A stretch of DNA of 64,000 nucleotides from Conchocele bisecta (GCA_029237695.1 CM055274.1:69492828-69556827); one strand, 5' to 3'; shown: positions 44,692 through 58,173, counted from the first letter of the stretch. A program made the numbers and translations. Notes: generated by a model from the letters alone, not told the origin.

Positions 44692-44938
44692 TTAACCCTT
44701 TCAACACCACAGGCCTGTATAGGGGCATTGGTAAAAAGTGTAGATCCAGATGAGCCGGCTCGTGACGAGCCGTCTCATCAGGATCTGCACTTTTTGCAAG
44801 CAATTTTCATATGTTTGAGAACAAAAACACACCTTTTTCATAAATGGTCTAGACTGAAAATCATTTTGTGTCCATTGGATTGGTTGCAAAATTTACATAT
44901 CAAAATCCATTCCAGTTACTTCGGGTTGAAAGAGTTAA
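44692..44938. mobile_element. TTAA element E, full-length copy
   Basis: TTAACCCTTTCAACACCACA to GGGTTGAAAGAGTTAA, complete core and long arm. Best reference copy of E in the window. Confidence 0.9.
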
Positions 44939-45230
44939 TATGCTCCATCATATCCTGAGAATTAACGTAATGGGTTAATAGATTCGCTGTTTATAATCAG
45001 TCTGATGTATTATGGGATAGATCACCGTCTGCACCAAAGACAGTAATCTGTAATCCACCTACACGCGCCTAACTTGATTGTATTACAACTGTGATAATGT
45101 TCCCCTTCTAATAAGCCGAGTTTCCGTTGTAGTTTTTTCGAATTTGTTTCCTGTCGCTGCTTGGGAAACCGCTATGATTTCCTCAACTACAATGTGAATT
45201 TGTACTTGCTTCTCATGATTTCTCTAATGG

Positions 45231-45324
45231 TAAAGTACTGCCAAACCATGTTTTTATTGAGAAAGAAGACAACATATAAATTAACACCATACAACAATTT
45301 ACGCTTCCGCATTCTAAGCGTTAA
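45231..45324. mobile_element. TTAA element B, right half
   Basis: GTACTGCCAAACCATGTTTT to CGCATTCTAAGCGTTAA. Confidence 0.75.
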
Positions 45325-45621
45325 AAGTTGCGTCAAACATTGCGCCAGACAAATATTTAAATACGATGTTGTATAAATATCATACAATGCTGATTTATTA
45401 ATTGTCTGGTTTCCTTAACTACTATATATTGAACAATTCAAATGTGCTGTCAAAAACGAATAGCTATTATTAACAAACAGGAGACGTTTCTGAAATTATA
45501 AAAATTAATTCCAAAATTGTCTGCAAAATGTTCATATGTACTATACTGCAAGAGCAATGCATGTACAAGTCCTTTTACACTTCCAGCAATAGAGACATCT
45601 TTCATAATATTTTCTAATGGT

Positions 45622-45786
45622 GTAAATCCTGATGAGCCGGCTCGTAACGAGCTGTCTCATCAGGATCTGCATCATTTGTGGATATTTTTTAACTTTTATA
45701 AAATGACAGCCATTTCTACATAATGGAACAGTCTCAAACTTAACATGGAATAGTGCATGTCAATTACTAAGGGGTGAAAAGGTTAA
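45622..45786. mobile_element. TTAA element E, left end lost
   Basis: Core GATGAGCCGGCTCGTAACG and GAGCTGTCTCATC; right end AGGGGTGAAAAGGTTAA. Confidence 0.78.
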
Positions 45787-45790
45787 TTTA

Positions 45791-46932
45791 TTATTAGCCG
45801 ATCTATTTATAGATCGGCTAATATATTGGTTATCCATCGAATTCTGAAAAAGTTTGTAGCAACCCTTTTCTCCGCTATTCGGTAATCTACGAACGCGAAT
45901 TTTTCTGTATCACTTCCAAATTGCATCAACCGATAAAGTTTGCATTTTTGGCAATTATCTCCGTTTAAAACATTACTTATAGCCAAATAACACAATTTTG
46001 AATACGTAATGAGCTGAACGTCGAAAGAGATTTAACCCAGGAAGTTATTGTTGTTGAAGTCCATAGTTGGCTCTAATGGCCATATACGCCAACATACGCC
46101 GATTATTGGGCTAATTTAAAGCTTTTATTTATTAAACAGAACAAGTTTCAGCCACGTATAATCGCGTAAAATGTGTTTATTCGGCTAATTTATAATCGAC
46201 CTCTGCTCAAAATCTCCTTACTAGCAACCCCAGCATTTTCGGGTTTATCCCAGCATCTCGGGTTTATCCCATTGGATCGCGTATGCGCGTCATTTGACGC
46301 TAGTTAATATTCACAAAATTTTCCACCAATCAAAACGAAGAATTGCCCTTCATAGCCAACTTTGATTTGTTTACGTATCATGCAGGGATGGCAGGGATGC
46401 ATCCAGCACGCGCGATTGCGGCAATCCCCCTTAATTATTGCCAATGCGCAAATTATTGATTGTCTTGCGCCCGACATCGCGCAAAAAATCACGGATGGGG
46501 CACATTAGGCCAATCTGAGCATGTGCCTGAATACGCAGGAGCTTGCGTCTATTTTTAGATGACACTGTAACCGCTAGATATATATAGCCCTGGTAGCTCC
46601 GCCCACACTCGCGTGATGCCCCAGAATTCGAACAAACACACAGTGACTACAACTTTGTGTATTGCGGAGTGTAATTTGTAGATAAATAGAGCATATAGTA
46701 CAGGTGTTACGCTGGAATATTTCGCAACATAATGGTGACAACAAAACATTGCTGCTATGGCATTGCTGCTATTGGATGGATTTGGGAACGGGTTTCCAAA
46801 ACCTGCACAAAATCGAGAAAAATGTCAACGCTGGGTACAGAACTGTGGTCGAAAATAGTTTACCATTGACAATGTTACCAGAGACACCTACATATGTTCG
46901 ATGCACTTTACCCTGATTTGATCGGCTAATAA
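45791..46932. mobile_element. 1.1 kb element S with inverted ends
   Basis: TTATTAGCCGATC at 45791 and GATCGGCTAATAA at the right end (46919-46931). The left end is itself a small palindrome (TAGCCGATCTATTTATAGATCGGCTA around 45794-45819). No convincing target duplication and no frame with family resemblance. The interior holds a repeated GGGTTTATCCCAGCAT (46240-46270). Confidence 0.5.
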
Positions 46933-47418
46933 CATCATGCTCTGCATGACTTTTCATTTGTTTATTTAATGGTGATTCAGCCTGGCAACAACGAAGGTCA
47001 TTTTAAGCCATGTTAACACTCACAGGGTCAAATCCATACGCTGTGTTTATATTGAAGAAGACAAATTAAAAAAAATAACAGCAATTGACAATTTTCATTT
47101 CCCGCATTCTAAGGGTTAATTTCATCACTATCTACTGTGGACATTCTTTCATCACTATCTACTGTGGACATTCTTCAGTGTAAAGCACAGCCAAGTGACG
47201 GGAAGAAAATTAAATTTTGCTGAGGTTTTCCTCAAATTAGTTGGTTACCACAGTTACCACGGTTACGCCAGGCTAACATACTCATCATGTACAGCTTTAG
47301 GGCATCTTTCAGAGAATGTTTCAAAACATTACAAATTTTCCCTCCAGTGACATTCATTAACTTGAACAAACACAATTCATTTTCCCTGTTACCAGTTAAA
47401 CCAATTTGTGAAAAAAAC
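46933..47418. other. SINE-tail-like piece and B right end
   Basis: 46955-47035 resembles the tail motif at 2035 and 6960. 47052-47119 is the right end of a B element (CGCATTCTAAGGGTTAA). TTTCATCACTATCTACTGTG is duplicated at 47120-47172. Confidence 0.5.
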
Positions 47419-50400
47419 TATGGCTTCAACATCCAGTATATGACACTAGCCATGGCAAAACTATGGCTTCCACATCCAGTATATGACACTAGCCATGGCA
47501 AAGCTATGAAGCATCCAGTATATGACACTAGCCATGACAAAACTATGGCTCCAACATCCAGTATATGACACTAGTCATGGCAAAGCTATGCAGCATCAAG
47601 TATATGACACTAGCCATGACAAAACTATGCAGCATCCAGTATATGACACTAGCCATGACAAAACTATGCAGCATCCAGTGTATGACACTAGCCATGACAA
47701 AACTATGCAGCATCAAGTATATGACACTAGCCATGACAAAACTATGCAGCATCAAGTATATGACACTAGCCATGACAAAACTATGCAGCATCAAGTATAT
47801 GACACTAGCCATGACAAAACTATGCAGCATCCAGTGTATGACACTAGCCATGACAAAACTATGCAGCATCAAGTATATGACACTAGCCATGACAAAACAA
47901 TGCAGCATCAAGTATATGACACTAGCCATGACAAAACTATGCAGCATCCAGTATATGACACTAGCCATGACAAAACTATGCAGCATCCAGTGTATGACAC
48001 TAGCCATGACAAAACTATGCAGCATCAAGTATATGACACTAGCCATGACAAAACTATGCAGCATCCAGTGTATGACACTAGCCATGACAAAACTATGCAG
48101 CATCAAGTATATGACACTAGCCATGACAAAACTATGCAGCATCAAGTATATGACACTAGCCATGACAAAACTATGCAGCATCCAGTATATGACACTAGCC
48201 ATGACAAAACTATGCAGCATCCAGTGTATGACACTAGCCATGACAAAACTATGCAGCATCCAGTTATATGACACTAGCCATGACAAAACTATGCAGCAAT
48301 CCAGTGTATGACACTAGCCATGACAAAACTATGCAGCATCCAGTGTATGACACTAGCCATGACAAAACTATGCAGCATCCATTATATGACACTAGCCATG
48401 ACAAAACTATGCAGCATCCAGTGTATGACACTAGCCATGACAAAACTATGCAGCATCCAGTGTATGACACTAGCCATGACAAAACTATGCAGCATCCAGT
48501 GTATGACACTAGCCATGACAAAACTATGCAGCATCCAGTATATGACACTAGCCATGACAAAACTATGCAGCATCCAGTATATGACACTAGACATGACAAA
48601 ACTATGCAGCATCCAGTGTATGACACTAGCCATGACAAAACTATGCAGCATCCAGTGTATGACACTAGCCATGACAAAACTATGCAGCATCCAGTGTATG
48701 ACACTAGCCATGACAAAACAATGCAGCATCCAGTGTATGACACTAGCCATGACAAAACTATGCAGCATCCAGTGTATGACACTAGCCATGACAAAACTAT
48801 GCAGCATCCAGTATATGACACTAGCCATGACAAAACTATTGCAGCATCCAGTATATGACACTAGCCATGACAAAACTATGCAGCATCCAGTATATGACAC
48901 TAGCCATGACAAAACTATGCAGCATCCAGTATATGACACTAGCCATGACAAAACTATGCAGCATCCATTATATGACACTAGCCATGGCAAAGCTATGCAG
49001 CATCCATTATATGACACTAGCCATGACAAAACTATGCAGCATCCAGTATATGACACTAGCCATGACAAAACTATGCAGCATCCAGTATATGACACTAGCC
49101 ATGACAAAACTTTGCAGCATCCAGTATATGACACTAGCCATGACAAAACTATGCAGCATCCAGTATATGACACTAGCCATGCCAAAACTATGCAGCATCC
49201 AGTGTATGACACTAGCCATGGTAAAGCTATGTAGCATCCAGTATATGACACTAGCCATGGTAAAGCTATGTAGCATCCAGTATATGACACTAGCCATGGC
49301 AAAGCTATGCAGCATCCATTATATGACACTAGCCATGACAAAACTATGCAGCATCCAGTATATGACACTAGCCATGACAAAACTATGCAGCATCCAGTAT
49401 ATGACACTAGCCATGGTAAAGCTATGTAGCATCCAGTATATGACACTAGCCATGGCAAAGCTATGTAGCATCCAGTATATGACACTAGCCATGGCAAAGC
49501 TATGCAGCATCCATTATATGACACTAGCCATGACAAAACTATGCAGCATCCAGTATATGACACTAGCCATGACAAAACTATGCAGCATCCAGTATATGAC
49601 ACTAGCCATGGTAAAGCTATGTAGCATCCAGTATATGACACTAGCCATGGCAAAGCTATGCAGCATCCATTATATGACACTAGCCATGGTAAAGCTATGT
49701 AGCATCCAGTATATGACACTAGCCATGACACAACTATGCAGCATCCATTATATGACACTAGCCATGACAAAACTATGCAGCATCCAGTATATGACACTAG
49801 CCATGGTAAAGCTATGTAGCATCCAGTATATGAAACTAGCCATGGCAAAGCTAGGCAGCATCCATTATATGACACTAGCCATGGCAAAGCTATGCAGCAT
49901 CCATTATATGACACTAGCCATGGTAAAGCTATGTAGCATCCAGTATATGACACTAGCCATGGCAAAGCTATGCAGCATCCATTATATGACACTAGCCATG
50001 ACAAAACTATGCAGCATCCAGTATATGACACTAGCCATGACAAAACTATGCAGCATCCAGTATATGACACTAGCCATGGTAAAGCTATGTAGCATCCAGC
50101 ATATGACACTAGCCATGGCAAAGCTATGCAGCATCCATTATATGACACTAGCCATGGTAAAGCTATGTAGCATCCAGTATATGACACTAGCCATGACAAA
50201 ACTATGCAGCATCCATTATATGACACTAGCCATGACAAAACTATGCAGCATCCAGTATATGACACTAGCCATGGTAAAGCTATGTAGCATCCAGTATATG
50301 ACACTAGCCATGGCAAAGCTATGCAGCATCCATTATATGACAATAGCCATGACAAAACTATGCAGCATCCAGTATATGACACTAGCCATGACAAAACTAT

Positions 50401-53400
50401 GGCTCCAACATCCAGTATATGACACTAGTCATGGCAAAGCTATGCAGCATCCAGTATATGACACTAGCCATGACAAAACTATGGCTCCAACATCCAGTAT
50501 ATGACACTAGTCATGGCAAAGCTATGCAGCATCCAGTATATGACACTAGCCATGACAAAACTATGGCTCCAACATCCAGTATATGACACTAGTCATGGCA
50601 AAGCTATGCAGCATCCAGTATATGACACTAGCCATGACAAATCTATGCAACATCCAGTATATGACACTAGCCATGACAAAACTATGGCTCCAACATCCAG
50701 TATATGACACTAGCCATGGCAAAGTTATGCAGCATCCAGTATATGACACTAGCCATGACAAAACTATGGCTCCAACATCCAGTATATGACACTAGCCATG
50801 GCAAAACTATGGCTCCAACATCCAGTATATGACACTAGCCATGGCAAAACTATAGCTCCAACATCCAGTATACAACACTAGCCATGGCAAAAATATGTCT
50901 CCAGCATCCAGTATATGAGACTAGCCATGGCAAAGCTATGGCTCCAGCATCCAGTATATGACACTAGCCATGACAAAACTATGGCTCCAACATCCAGTAT
51001 ATGACACTAGTCATGGCAAAGCTATGCAGCATCCAGTATATGACACTAGCCATGGCAAAGCTATGGCTCCAACATCCAGTATACAACACTAGCCATGGCA
51101 AAGCTATGCAACATCCAGTATATGACACTAGCCATGGCAAAGCTATGGCTCCAACATCCAGTATACAACACTAGTCATGGCAAAGCTATGCAACATCCAG
51201 TATATGACACTAGCCATGGCAAAGCTATGGCTCCAGCATCCAGTATATGACACTAGCCATGACAAAACTATGGCTCCAACATCCAGTATATGACACTAGT
51301 CATGGCAAAGCTATGCAGCATCCAGTATATGACACTAGCCATGGCAAAGCTATGGCTCCAACATCCAGTATACAACACTAGCCATGGCAAAGCTATGCAA
51401 CATCCAGTATATGACACTAGCCATGGCAAAGCTATGGCTCCAACATCCAGTATACAACACTAGTCATGGCAAAGCTATGCAACATCCAGTATATGACACT
51501 AGCCATGGCAAAGCTATGGCTCCAACATACAGTATATGACACTAGTCATGGCAAAGCTATGCAGCATCCAGTATATGACACTAGCCATGGCAAAACTATG
51601 GCTCCAACATCCAGTATATAACACTAGTCATGGCAAATCTATGCAACATCCAGTATATAACACTAGCCATGGCAAATCTATGGCTCCAACATACAGTATA
51701 TAACACTAGCCATGGCAAAGCTATGCAACATCCAGTATATGACACTAGCCATGGCAAATCTATGGCTCCAACATCCAGTATACAACACTAGCCATGGCAA
51801 AGCTATGTCTCCAACATCCAGTATATGACACTAGCCATGGCAAATCTATGGCTCCAACATCCAGTATACAACACTAGCCATGGCAAATCTATGGCTCCAA
51901 CATCCAGTATACAACACTAGTCATGGCAAATCTATGGCTCCAACATCCAGTATACAACACTAGCCATGGCAAAACTATGGCTCCAACATCCAGTATACAA
52001 CACTAGCCATGGCAAATCTATGGCTCCAACATCATATACAACACTAGCCAATGGCAAATCTATGGCTCCAACATCCAGTATACAACACTAGCCATGGCAA
52101 ATCTATGGCTCCAACATCCAGTATATAACACTAGCCATGGCAAATCTATGGCTCCAACATCCAGATACCAACACATAGCCATGGCAAATCTATGGCTCCA
52201 ACATCCAGTATATAACACTAGCCATGGCAAATCTATGGCTCCAACATCCAGTATACAACACTAGCCATGGCAAAGCTATGGCTCCAACATCCAGTATACA
52301 ACACTAGCCATGGAAAAGCTATGCAACATCCAGTATATGACACTAGCATGGCAAAGCTATGGCTCCAATTCCAGTATACAACAACTAGTCATGGCAAAGC
52401 TATGCAACATCCAGTATATGACACTAGCCATGGCAAAGCTATGGCTCCAGCATCCAGTATATGACACTAGCCATGACAAAACTATGGCTCCAACATCCAG
52501 TATATGACACTAGTCATGGCAAAGCTAAGCAGGCTCCAGTATATGACATAGCCATGCAAAGCTATGGCTCCAACATCCAGGTATACAACAACTAGCCATG
52601 GCAAAGCGATGGCAACATCCGTATATGACACTAGCCATTGGCCATAGCTATGGCTCCAAACATCCAGTATTCAACACTAGTCATGGGCAAAGCTATGCAA
52701 CATCCAGTATATGACACTAGCCAATGGCAAAGCTATGGCTCCAACATACCGTATATGACACTAGTTCATGGCAAGCTTCCCTGCAGCATAAAGTATATGA
52801 CCACTAGGCCAAATGGGCCCCTATGGCTCCAACATCCAGTTCTATAACACCTAGTAATGGCAATTCTATTGACACATCCAGTATATAACCACCTAAGCCA
52901 AATGGCAAATCTAAAATGGCTCCAACATTTTACAGGTATATAACACCTAAGCATGGCCAAAGCTATGAAACATCCAGTATATGACAACTAGCATGGCAAA
53001 TCCTATGGCTCCAACATCCAAAAGTATACATCACTAGCCATGGCAAAGCTAAAATGCATACCTCCAGTATATTGACAATAGCCATGGCTAATCTATGGCT
53101 CCAAATCCAGTATACACCACTAGGCCAAATGGCAAATCTATGGCTCCAACCAATCAGTATGACAACACCTAGTCATGCAAATCTAAATGGCTCGCAACAT
53201 CCAGTATACAACACTTAGGGCCAAATGGCAAAATATGGCTCAACAATCAGTATACAACACCTAGCCTGGCAAATCTATGGGCTCCAACATCCAGTTATAA
53301 AACATAGCCATGAGGACAAATTAAATGGCTCAAACATTCCAGGTATACAACATAGCCAAATGGCAAATTATGGGCTCCAAACATCCAGTATATAACACTA

Positions 53401-55117
53401 GCCATGGCAAATCTATGGCTCCAACATCCAGTATACAACACTAGCCATGGCAATTCTAAATGGCTCCAACATCCAGTATATAAACACTAGCCATGCAAAT
53501 TATGGCTCCAACATCCTTTGGTATACAACACTAGCCATGGGCAAAAGCCTATGGCTCCAACAAAATTCCAGTATTACAACACTAGGGCCATGGAAAAGTA
53601 TTGCCAACATCCAGTTATGACACAAGCATGGCAAAAGCTAATGGTCCAGCATCCAGTATATGACACTAGGCCAATGAACAAAAACTATGGCTCCCAAATC
53701 CAGTATATGACACCTAGTCATGGCAAAGCTAGCAGCAATCCAGTAATATGACCACTAGGCCAAATGGCAAAGCTATGGCTCCAACATCCAGTATACCAAC
53801 ATAGCCATGCAAAGCTATGAACATCTGTATATGGACACTAGCCATGCCAAAGCTATGGCTCCAACATCCAAAGTATACAACACTGTCATGGCAAAGCTAA
53901 TGCATATCCAGTATATGACACAGCTCTGGCCAAAAGCTATGCTCCAACACTACCAGTATATGGACTCTAAAGTCATTTGGCAAAGGCTATGCCAAGCATC
54001 CAGTATATGACACTTAGCCAATGCAAAACTTATGGCTCCTACATCCAGTATATAACCTAGGTCAAATGGCAAATCTATGCAACAATCAGTATATAAACAC
54101 TAGCCATGGCAAATCTTGGCTCAACATACAGTATATAAACAACTAGCCTTGCAAGCCTATGGACAACAAATCCAGTATATGGACTCTAGCCATGGCAAAT
54201 CTATGGCTCCAACTCCGTATATCAATCACTAGCCATGGCAAAGCGTATGAAAATCCTGTATAAATGACACTAGCCATGGCAAATTATGGGCCTCAACATT
54301 CCAGTATAACACACTAAGCATGGCAAATATATGGCTCCAACATCCGGTATACAACACTAAAGTTAATGGCAATCCTATGGCTCCAAACATCAAGTATACA
54401 AAACACTAGCCATGGCAAAACTATGGCTCCAACATTACCCAGTATACAACACTAGCCAATGGCAAATCTATGGCTCCAACAATTCCAGTATACAACACTT
54501 AGCCAATGCCCGCGCAAATCTAATGGCTCCAACCATTCAGGTATACAACAACTAGACTGGCAAATCTATGGCTCCATCCAACAGTATATAACACCTAGCC
54601 ATGGCAATCTAATGGGCTCCAAAAAACATTCCAGTATACAAAAAACCACTAGGCCAAATGCAATATATGGCTCCAACATCCAGTATATACTAGCCATGGC
54701 AAATATATGGCTCCATCATTCCAGTATACAACACTAGCCATGGCAAATCTAAATGGCTCCCAACATCCAGTATATAACACCTAGGTCCTTGGCAAAGCTA
54801 TGGGCCTCCAACATCCAGTATACAACACTAGCATGGCAATAAAAAGCTTATGGCTTCCAACACCAGTATACAACACTAGCCATGGAAAAAATATGTCTCC
54901 AGCATCCAGTATATGAGACTAGCCATGGCAAAGCTATGGCTCCGGCATCCAGTATATGACACTAGCCATGACAAAACTATGGCTCCAACATCCAGTATAT
55001 GACACTAGCCATGACAAAACTATAGCTCCAACATCCAGTATATAACACTAGCCATGGCAAAACAATGGCTCCAACATCCAGTATACAACACTAGCCATGG
55101 CAAAACTATGGCTCCAA
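47419..55117. repeat. 7.7 kb satellite array of 39/43-bp units
   Basis: Basic unit CATCCAGTATATGACACTAG plus CCATGACAAAACTATGCAG (39 bases). A 43-base variant has GGCTCCAA in place of GCAG. About 190 units by length. 47.5-50.4 kb is almost all 39-mers; from about 49.2 kb the variants (GGTAAAGCTATGTAG, GGCAAAGCTATGCAG with CATCCATT, GACAAAACTATGCAG) recur in blocks of four to five. 50.4-52.5 kb alternates 39- and 43-mers. 52.5-54.9 kb has the same units with dense indels. Very long open frames on both strands follow from 39 being a multiple of three. Confidence 0.95.
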
Positions 55118-55435
55118 CTTAAGAGACATAAGTCATACATTTAATCAATGTGTATTGTGTTTGTGCGAGTCGGAAAAGAGAGGGCTTTTTCTATAATAGC
55201 CATATTCTTACCCACCTTTCTGTAAATAGAAGATGGTAATGTACAAGACCAAGTGGGTGGGGTAATGGGATTTTTTTAATAGGCATTTTTTTGGTGTCAT
55301 AGGTCCGAGTCTTCCGAGATCCGAGCAGTCTGATAAGGGTCGGCATTGTTTGCAATTCAATTGATAAAACACCCATCATCATTCTAACACACAGCAGAGG
55401 TCTATCAGACAGCAAGAGGCTCCATGCAGATCAGG
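55118..55435. other. No recognised feature
   Basis: Unassigned. Contains ATTTTTTTAATAGGCATTTT (55270), which is repeated inside the next element. Confidence 0.45.
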
Positions 55436-55722
55436 GGGCCATTTCACTAAATTTTGTACGACTAAAATGTTCGTAAGTGCAAATTTAGGATCGTCTGGAA
55501 ATTTCAATTGATGGATTTACATTTATTGAGCATAGGCTGCAAAATGCAGCCTATGCTCAATAAACATATTTTTTTAATAGGCATTTTTTACCATTCTATG
55601 CTCAATAAATGAAAATACAATAATTGTTTACAAGAAAACATTGTTAATGTGAAATTTACAGACTATCATAATTTTGCACTTACAAACATTTTAGTCGTAC
55701 GAAGTTTAGTGAAACGGCCCCT
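55436..55722. mobile_element. Palindromic element P, copy 4, with an internal insertion
   Basis: GGGGCCATTTCACTAAATTT to GAAGTTTAGTGAAACGGCCC. Just right of the centre, AAACATATTTTTTTAATAGG and the following bases to CCATTCTATGCTCAATAAAT are extra compared with copies 2 and 3. Confidence 0.82.
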
Positions 55723-55797
55723 AGGAGCTAAACTGGTCATATTAATGTCATAAGCCCCATTCCCAAATCCCAGCCACGAATGTGACGACCAACTCAC

Positions 55798-55868
55798 CTG
55801 TGTATACTACTCCCCACGGGATGCGAGCGACGGTGATGTCTCGAGAGAAATGGACATAAAAGGCGGGA
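55798..55868 (-). CDS. Possible 71-bp coding exon
   Basis: On the minus strand an AAGCAG acceptor (cag 55871-55869) and a consensus GTGAGT donor (below 55798) bracket 71 bases of higher GC. One frame reads PAFYVHFSRDITVARIPWG followed by VVYT and one base of a Gly codon; another frame is also open, so the frame is not proven. It would leave one base over, whereas the WW exon at 43031 needs two from its predecessor, so it cannot splice directly to that exon in this frame. It could be an exon of an upstream part of the same gene, of another gene, or chance. No family recognised. Confidence 0.3.
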
Positions 55869-56390
55869 CTGCTTATTTCCCATAATCCTTCACTAATGGT
55901 GTTGCCAATAACCTTACTACATGTCTACATGCAGTGATCACATGCTGCGTTTATCACACTCGTGTTCACAAAACTGGGATGATCTCTTTTCTTGTAGTTT
56001 TCACTTTAATGGTAAGATATTTAAGCACTTTTTTCTATTTTGTTTTCTTTTTTCCTGTTGATGTGAGACGGTTCAAATGGCCATATCAATGTATAAGCAT
56101 ATTGTAGTTTCAATCACAAATATGCTACATGTACACAATCCTGAAAGATAGTAACGAGATCAAGTGAACATTACTCTTTGATGACAAGTTCATTATATTT
56201 CTTCACATAGCTTTTGGCTGATTATTATTTTCTGCAAATGATATTCTGGAACGTAGGACTGATTTTCAACATCAATAATTTCCATACTAGTCTCATTTCA
56301 TTTGTTTCCATTTAATAGTAAAATAGTGTATCCTGGTTCTGCATGTTTCACAACTGGGTGAGAAAGCAATATTTGTGGGAAAAGGCAATA
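55869..56390. other. No recognised feature
   Basis: A short F-like bit (GAGACGGTTCAAATGG at 56067); otherwise nothing. Confidence 0.4.
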
Positions 56391-56461
56391 CAGTGAAACC
56401 TTTCTAAACCGGACACCCTGGGAGGTCCCCAGGGTGTCTGGCTTAGAGAGGTTTCACTGTA
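56391..56461. mobile_element. Foldback element Q, compact copy
   Basis: CAGTGAAACCTTTCTAAACC, GGACACCCTGGGAGG and the inverse to GAGAGGTTTCACTGTA. A solo arm (GGTTTAGAGAGGTACCACTG) follows at 56570-56591. Confidence 0.85.
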
Positions 56462-56982
56462 AATTAGGCATTTGATCATTCTGAGCCATAGTTGTGTGCT
56501 GTATGAACAGACATTATCACCGGAGAGAAATGACCAAGAAACTCATCAAAAATAAGATGTTTAGAGTGCGGTTTAGAGAGGTACCACTGTATTTGCCACT
56601 ATTCACTATCCAGAGTGCCTTCTGTCTGAACAGAATGGTAAATGGAAATAAATCATATTGACAATACCACTGAGTAAGATAACAACACAATAAAATACAT
56701 TCGCTGTAATTGTTTGCTGACAAACTGAGATTCCAATAGATTAGAATAGAATATCGCCATCATTACAACTGCCCCATTCAACTAACCCATTCAATTCTGG
56801 CTCTGAATGTTTCGTATTATTATACCTCATCGTAATTTCTAGGCATATCATCGGTCAGATTGCTGTCACGTGTTATGAACCAATCTGGGACATCCCCCTT
56901 TCGTGTATCATTGCCATGAGATATTGCCGTGGGATATTGGAAATATTTCCCCCGCTGCGATCGAAAAAAAAAGTGAAAGGGT

Positions 56983-57150
56983 TTAAAGTCCCACCAACAG
57001 CTAAGGTCATAGAGAGACGGGGCCACAGTTTCATCCGACAGACCAGTGGGATGGAAATACTATGATGTATTTTTGATGCCCTAGGCGAGGTTTGAACCCA
57101 CAACCTCCAGATTGGAAGTCAGGTGATCAAACCCCACGACCACTCCCAAT
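56983..57150 (-). mobile_element. tRNA-derived SINE
   Basis: On the minus strand: head with GGAGTGGTCGTGGGGTTTGA, B box in GTGGGTTCAAACCTCG, body with CATCCCACTGGTCTGTCGG, and tail GACCTTAGCTGTTGGTGGGA with CTTTAAACCC. The tail matches the fragments at 2035 and 6960. Nearest complete copy in the window for that tail type. Confidence 0.7.
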
Positions 57151-57354
57151 CCTCCGCTGCGACTGTTTTGAACTACAATAAAGCGTTAGGAAAGTTGGAC
57201 TGAACATGTGCATGGCAATGACACAAACTTTAGTCTGGAAAGGCTTAGATGCTCAGAATTAGCGACACCATAATTGTACTTTCAAAATACGCGATCTTCA
57301 ATGTCTATGCCTTTTATTGTGACAATAATAGTTGGTATAATAAATTAAATACTG
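57151..57354. other. No recognised feature
   Basis: Nothing supported. Confidence 0.4.
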
Positions 57355-57485
57355 CCGTTTGTTGAGAATATTGTGAATTATCTCCCCAAGGAAGCAATAT
57401 TTCCCTCGGCTATCCTCGTTATTGCTTCCTCGGGGAGATAATTCACAATCATGATTCCTCTCAACAAAGGGCACTATTTATATAA
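57345..57485. mobile_element. Inverted-repeat element
   Basis: ATTGTGAATTATCTCCCCAA and GGAAGCAATA face ATTGCTTCCTCGGGGAGATA and ATTCACAAT. Outer parts (GTTTGTTGAGA; TCTCAACAAAG) also pair. Single copy in the window. Confidence 0.65.
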
Positions 57486-58007
57486 TAACCCTAAATATTC
57501 AGACACTATTTATTTGGGGAAACACATAAACAATATTTTTTCCCTACAACAGTGAATGTGCCAATATCTAGGGTTTAATTTATAGTATGGCAGTATTGGT
57601 CTAATCACAATAACATGTATTTGGATTTTAAGTTACGTTTTAATTTTCCAGTTTTCTAAAAAATATGTTTTTTCCTGCCTCATATCCATGGACATTTGTT
57701 GAGAAATAGAAGTCAATTTTATCAAAGGAAAGCAGAAGACAATCACCCTATTTCTTTTTTCTTATTTGAAGTAAATAAATTTCCCTAAGCTCAATTTAGG
57801 AGAACTCAACTCGTATATTTCTCCCGATTAAATTTGACACCGACAGAAGATTCATCTCTGAGGAAACCCATATTCGATTACGTTGTATATTCCATTATGT
57901 ATTACAAATTCCCTAAAGAATAGGTCTACAAATGTAGATAGAAGAAAACCAGATATGGCAATCTATAGTACAAAAGTTAATTTTCAAAAATAAAATTCCA
58001 CATAGAA
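57486..58007. other. No recognised feature
   Basis: AT-rich; faint resemblance to B near 57650-57750. Confidence 0.35.
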
Positions 58008-58173
58008 ATGGTATAAAATGCTGTCATGTCATGTTTTTGATAAGAAAAATGGGAAATAAAAAATAAATAGCAGACAACAAATTTTCTGTCAAAGAATGTT
58101 TTTGATAAGAAAAATGGAAAATAAAAAAATAAACAGCAGACGACAAATTTTAATTGGGCACTGTAAGGGTTAA
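58008..58173. mobile_element. TTAA element B, right half with internal duplication
   Basis: ATGTTTTTGATAAGAAAAAT to GCAGACAACAAATTTTC is repeated directly, then ends CACTGTAAGGGTTAA. The left half is missing. Confidence 0.75.

Noticed and set aside
48382..50394. A 670-codon minus-strand open frame, the longest in the window, with 300-550-codon frames on the other strand
   Set aside because: The 39-bp unit is a multiple of three and lacks stops in several frames on both strands, so long frames arise automatically. No non-repeat sequence or start context supports a protein.
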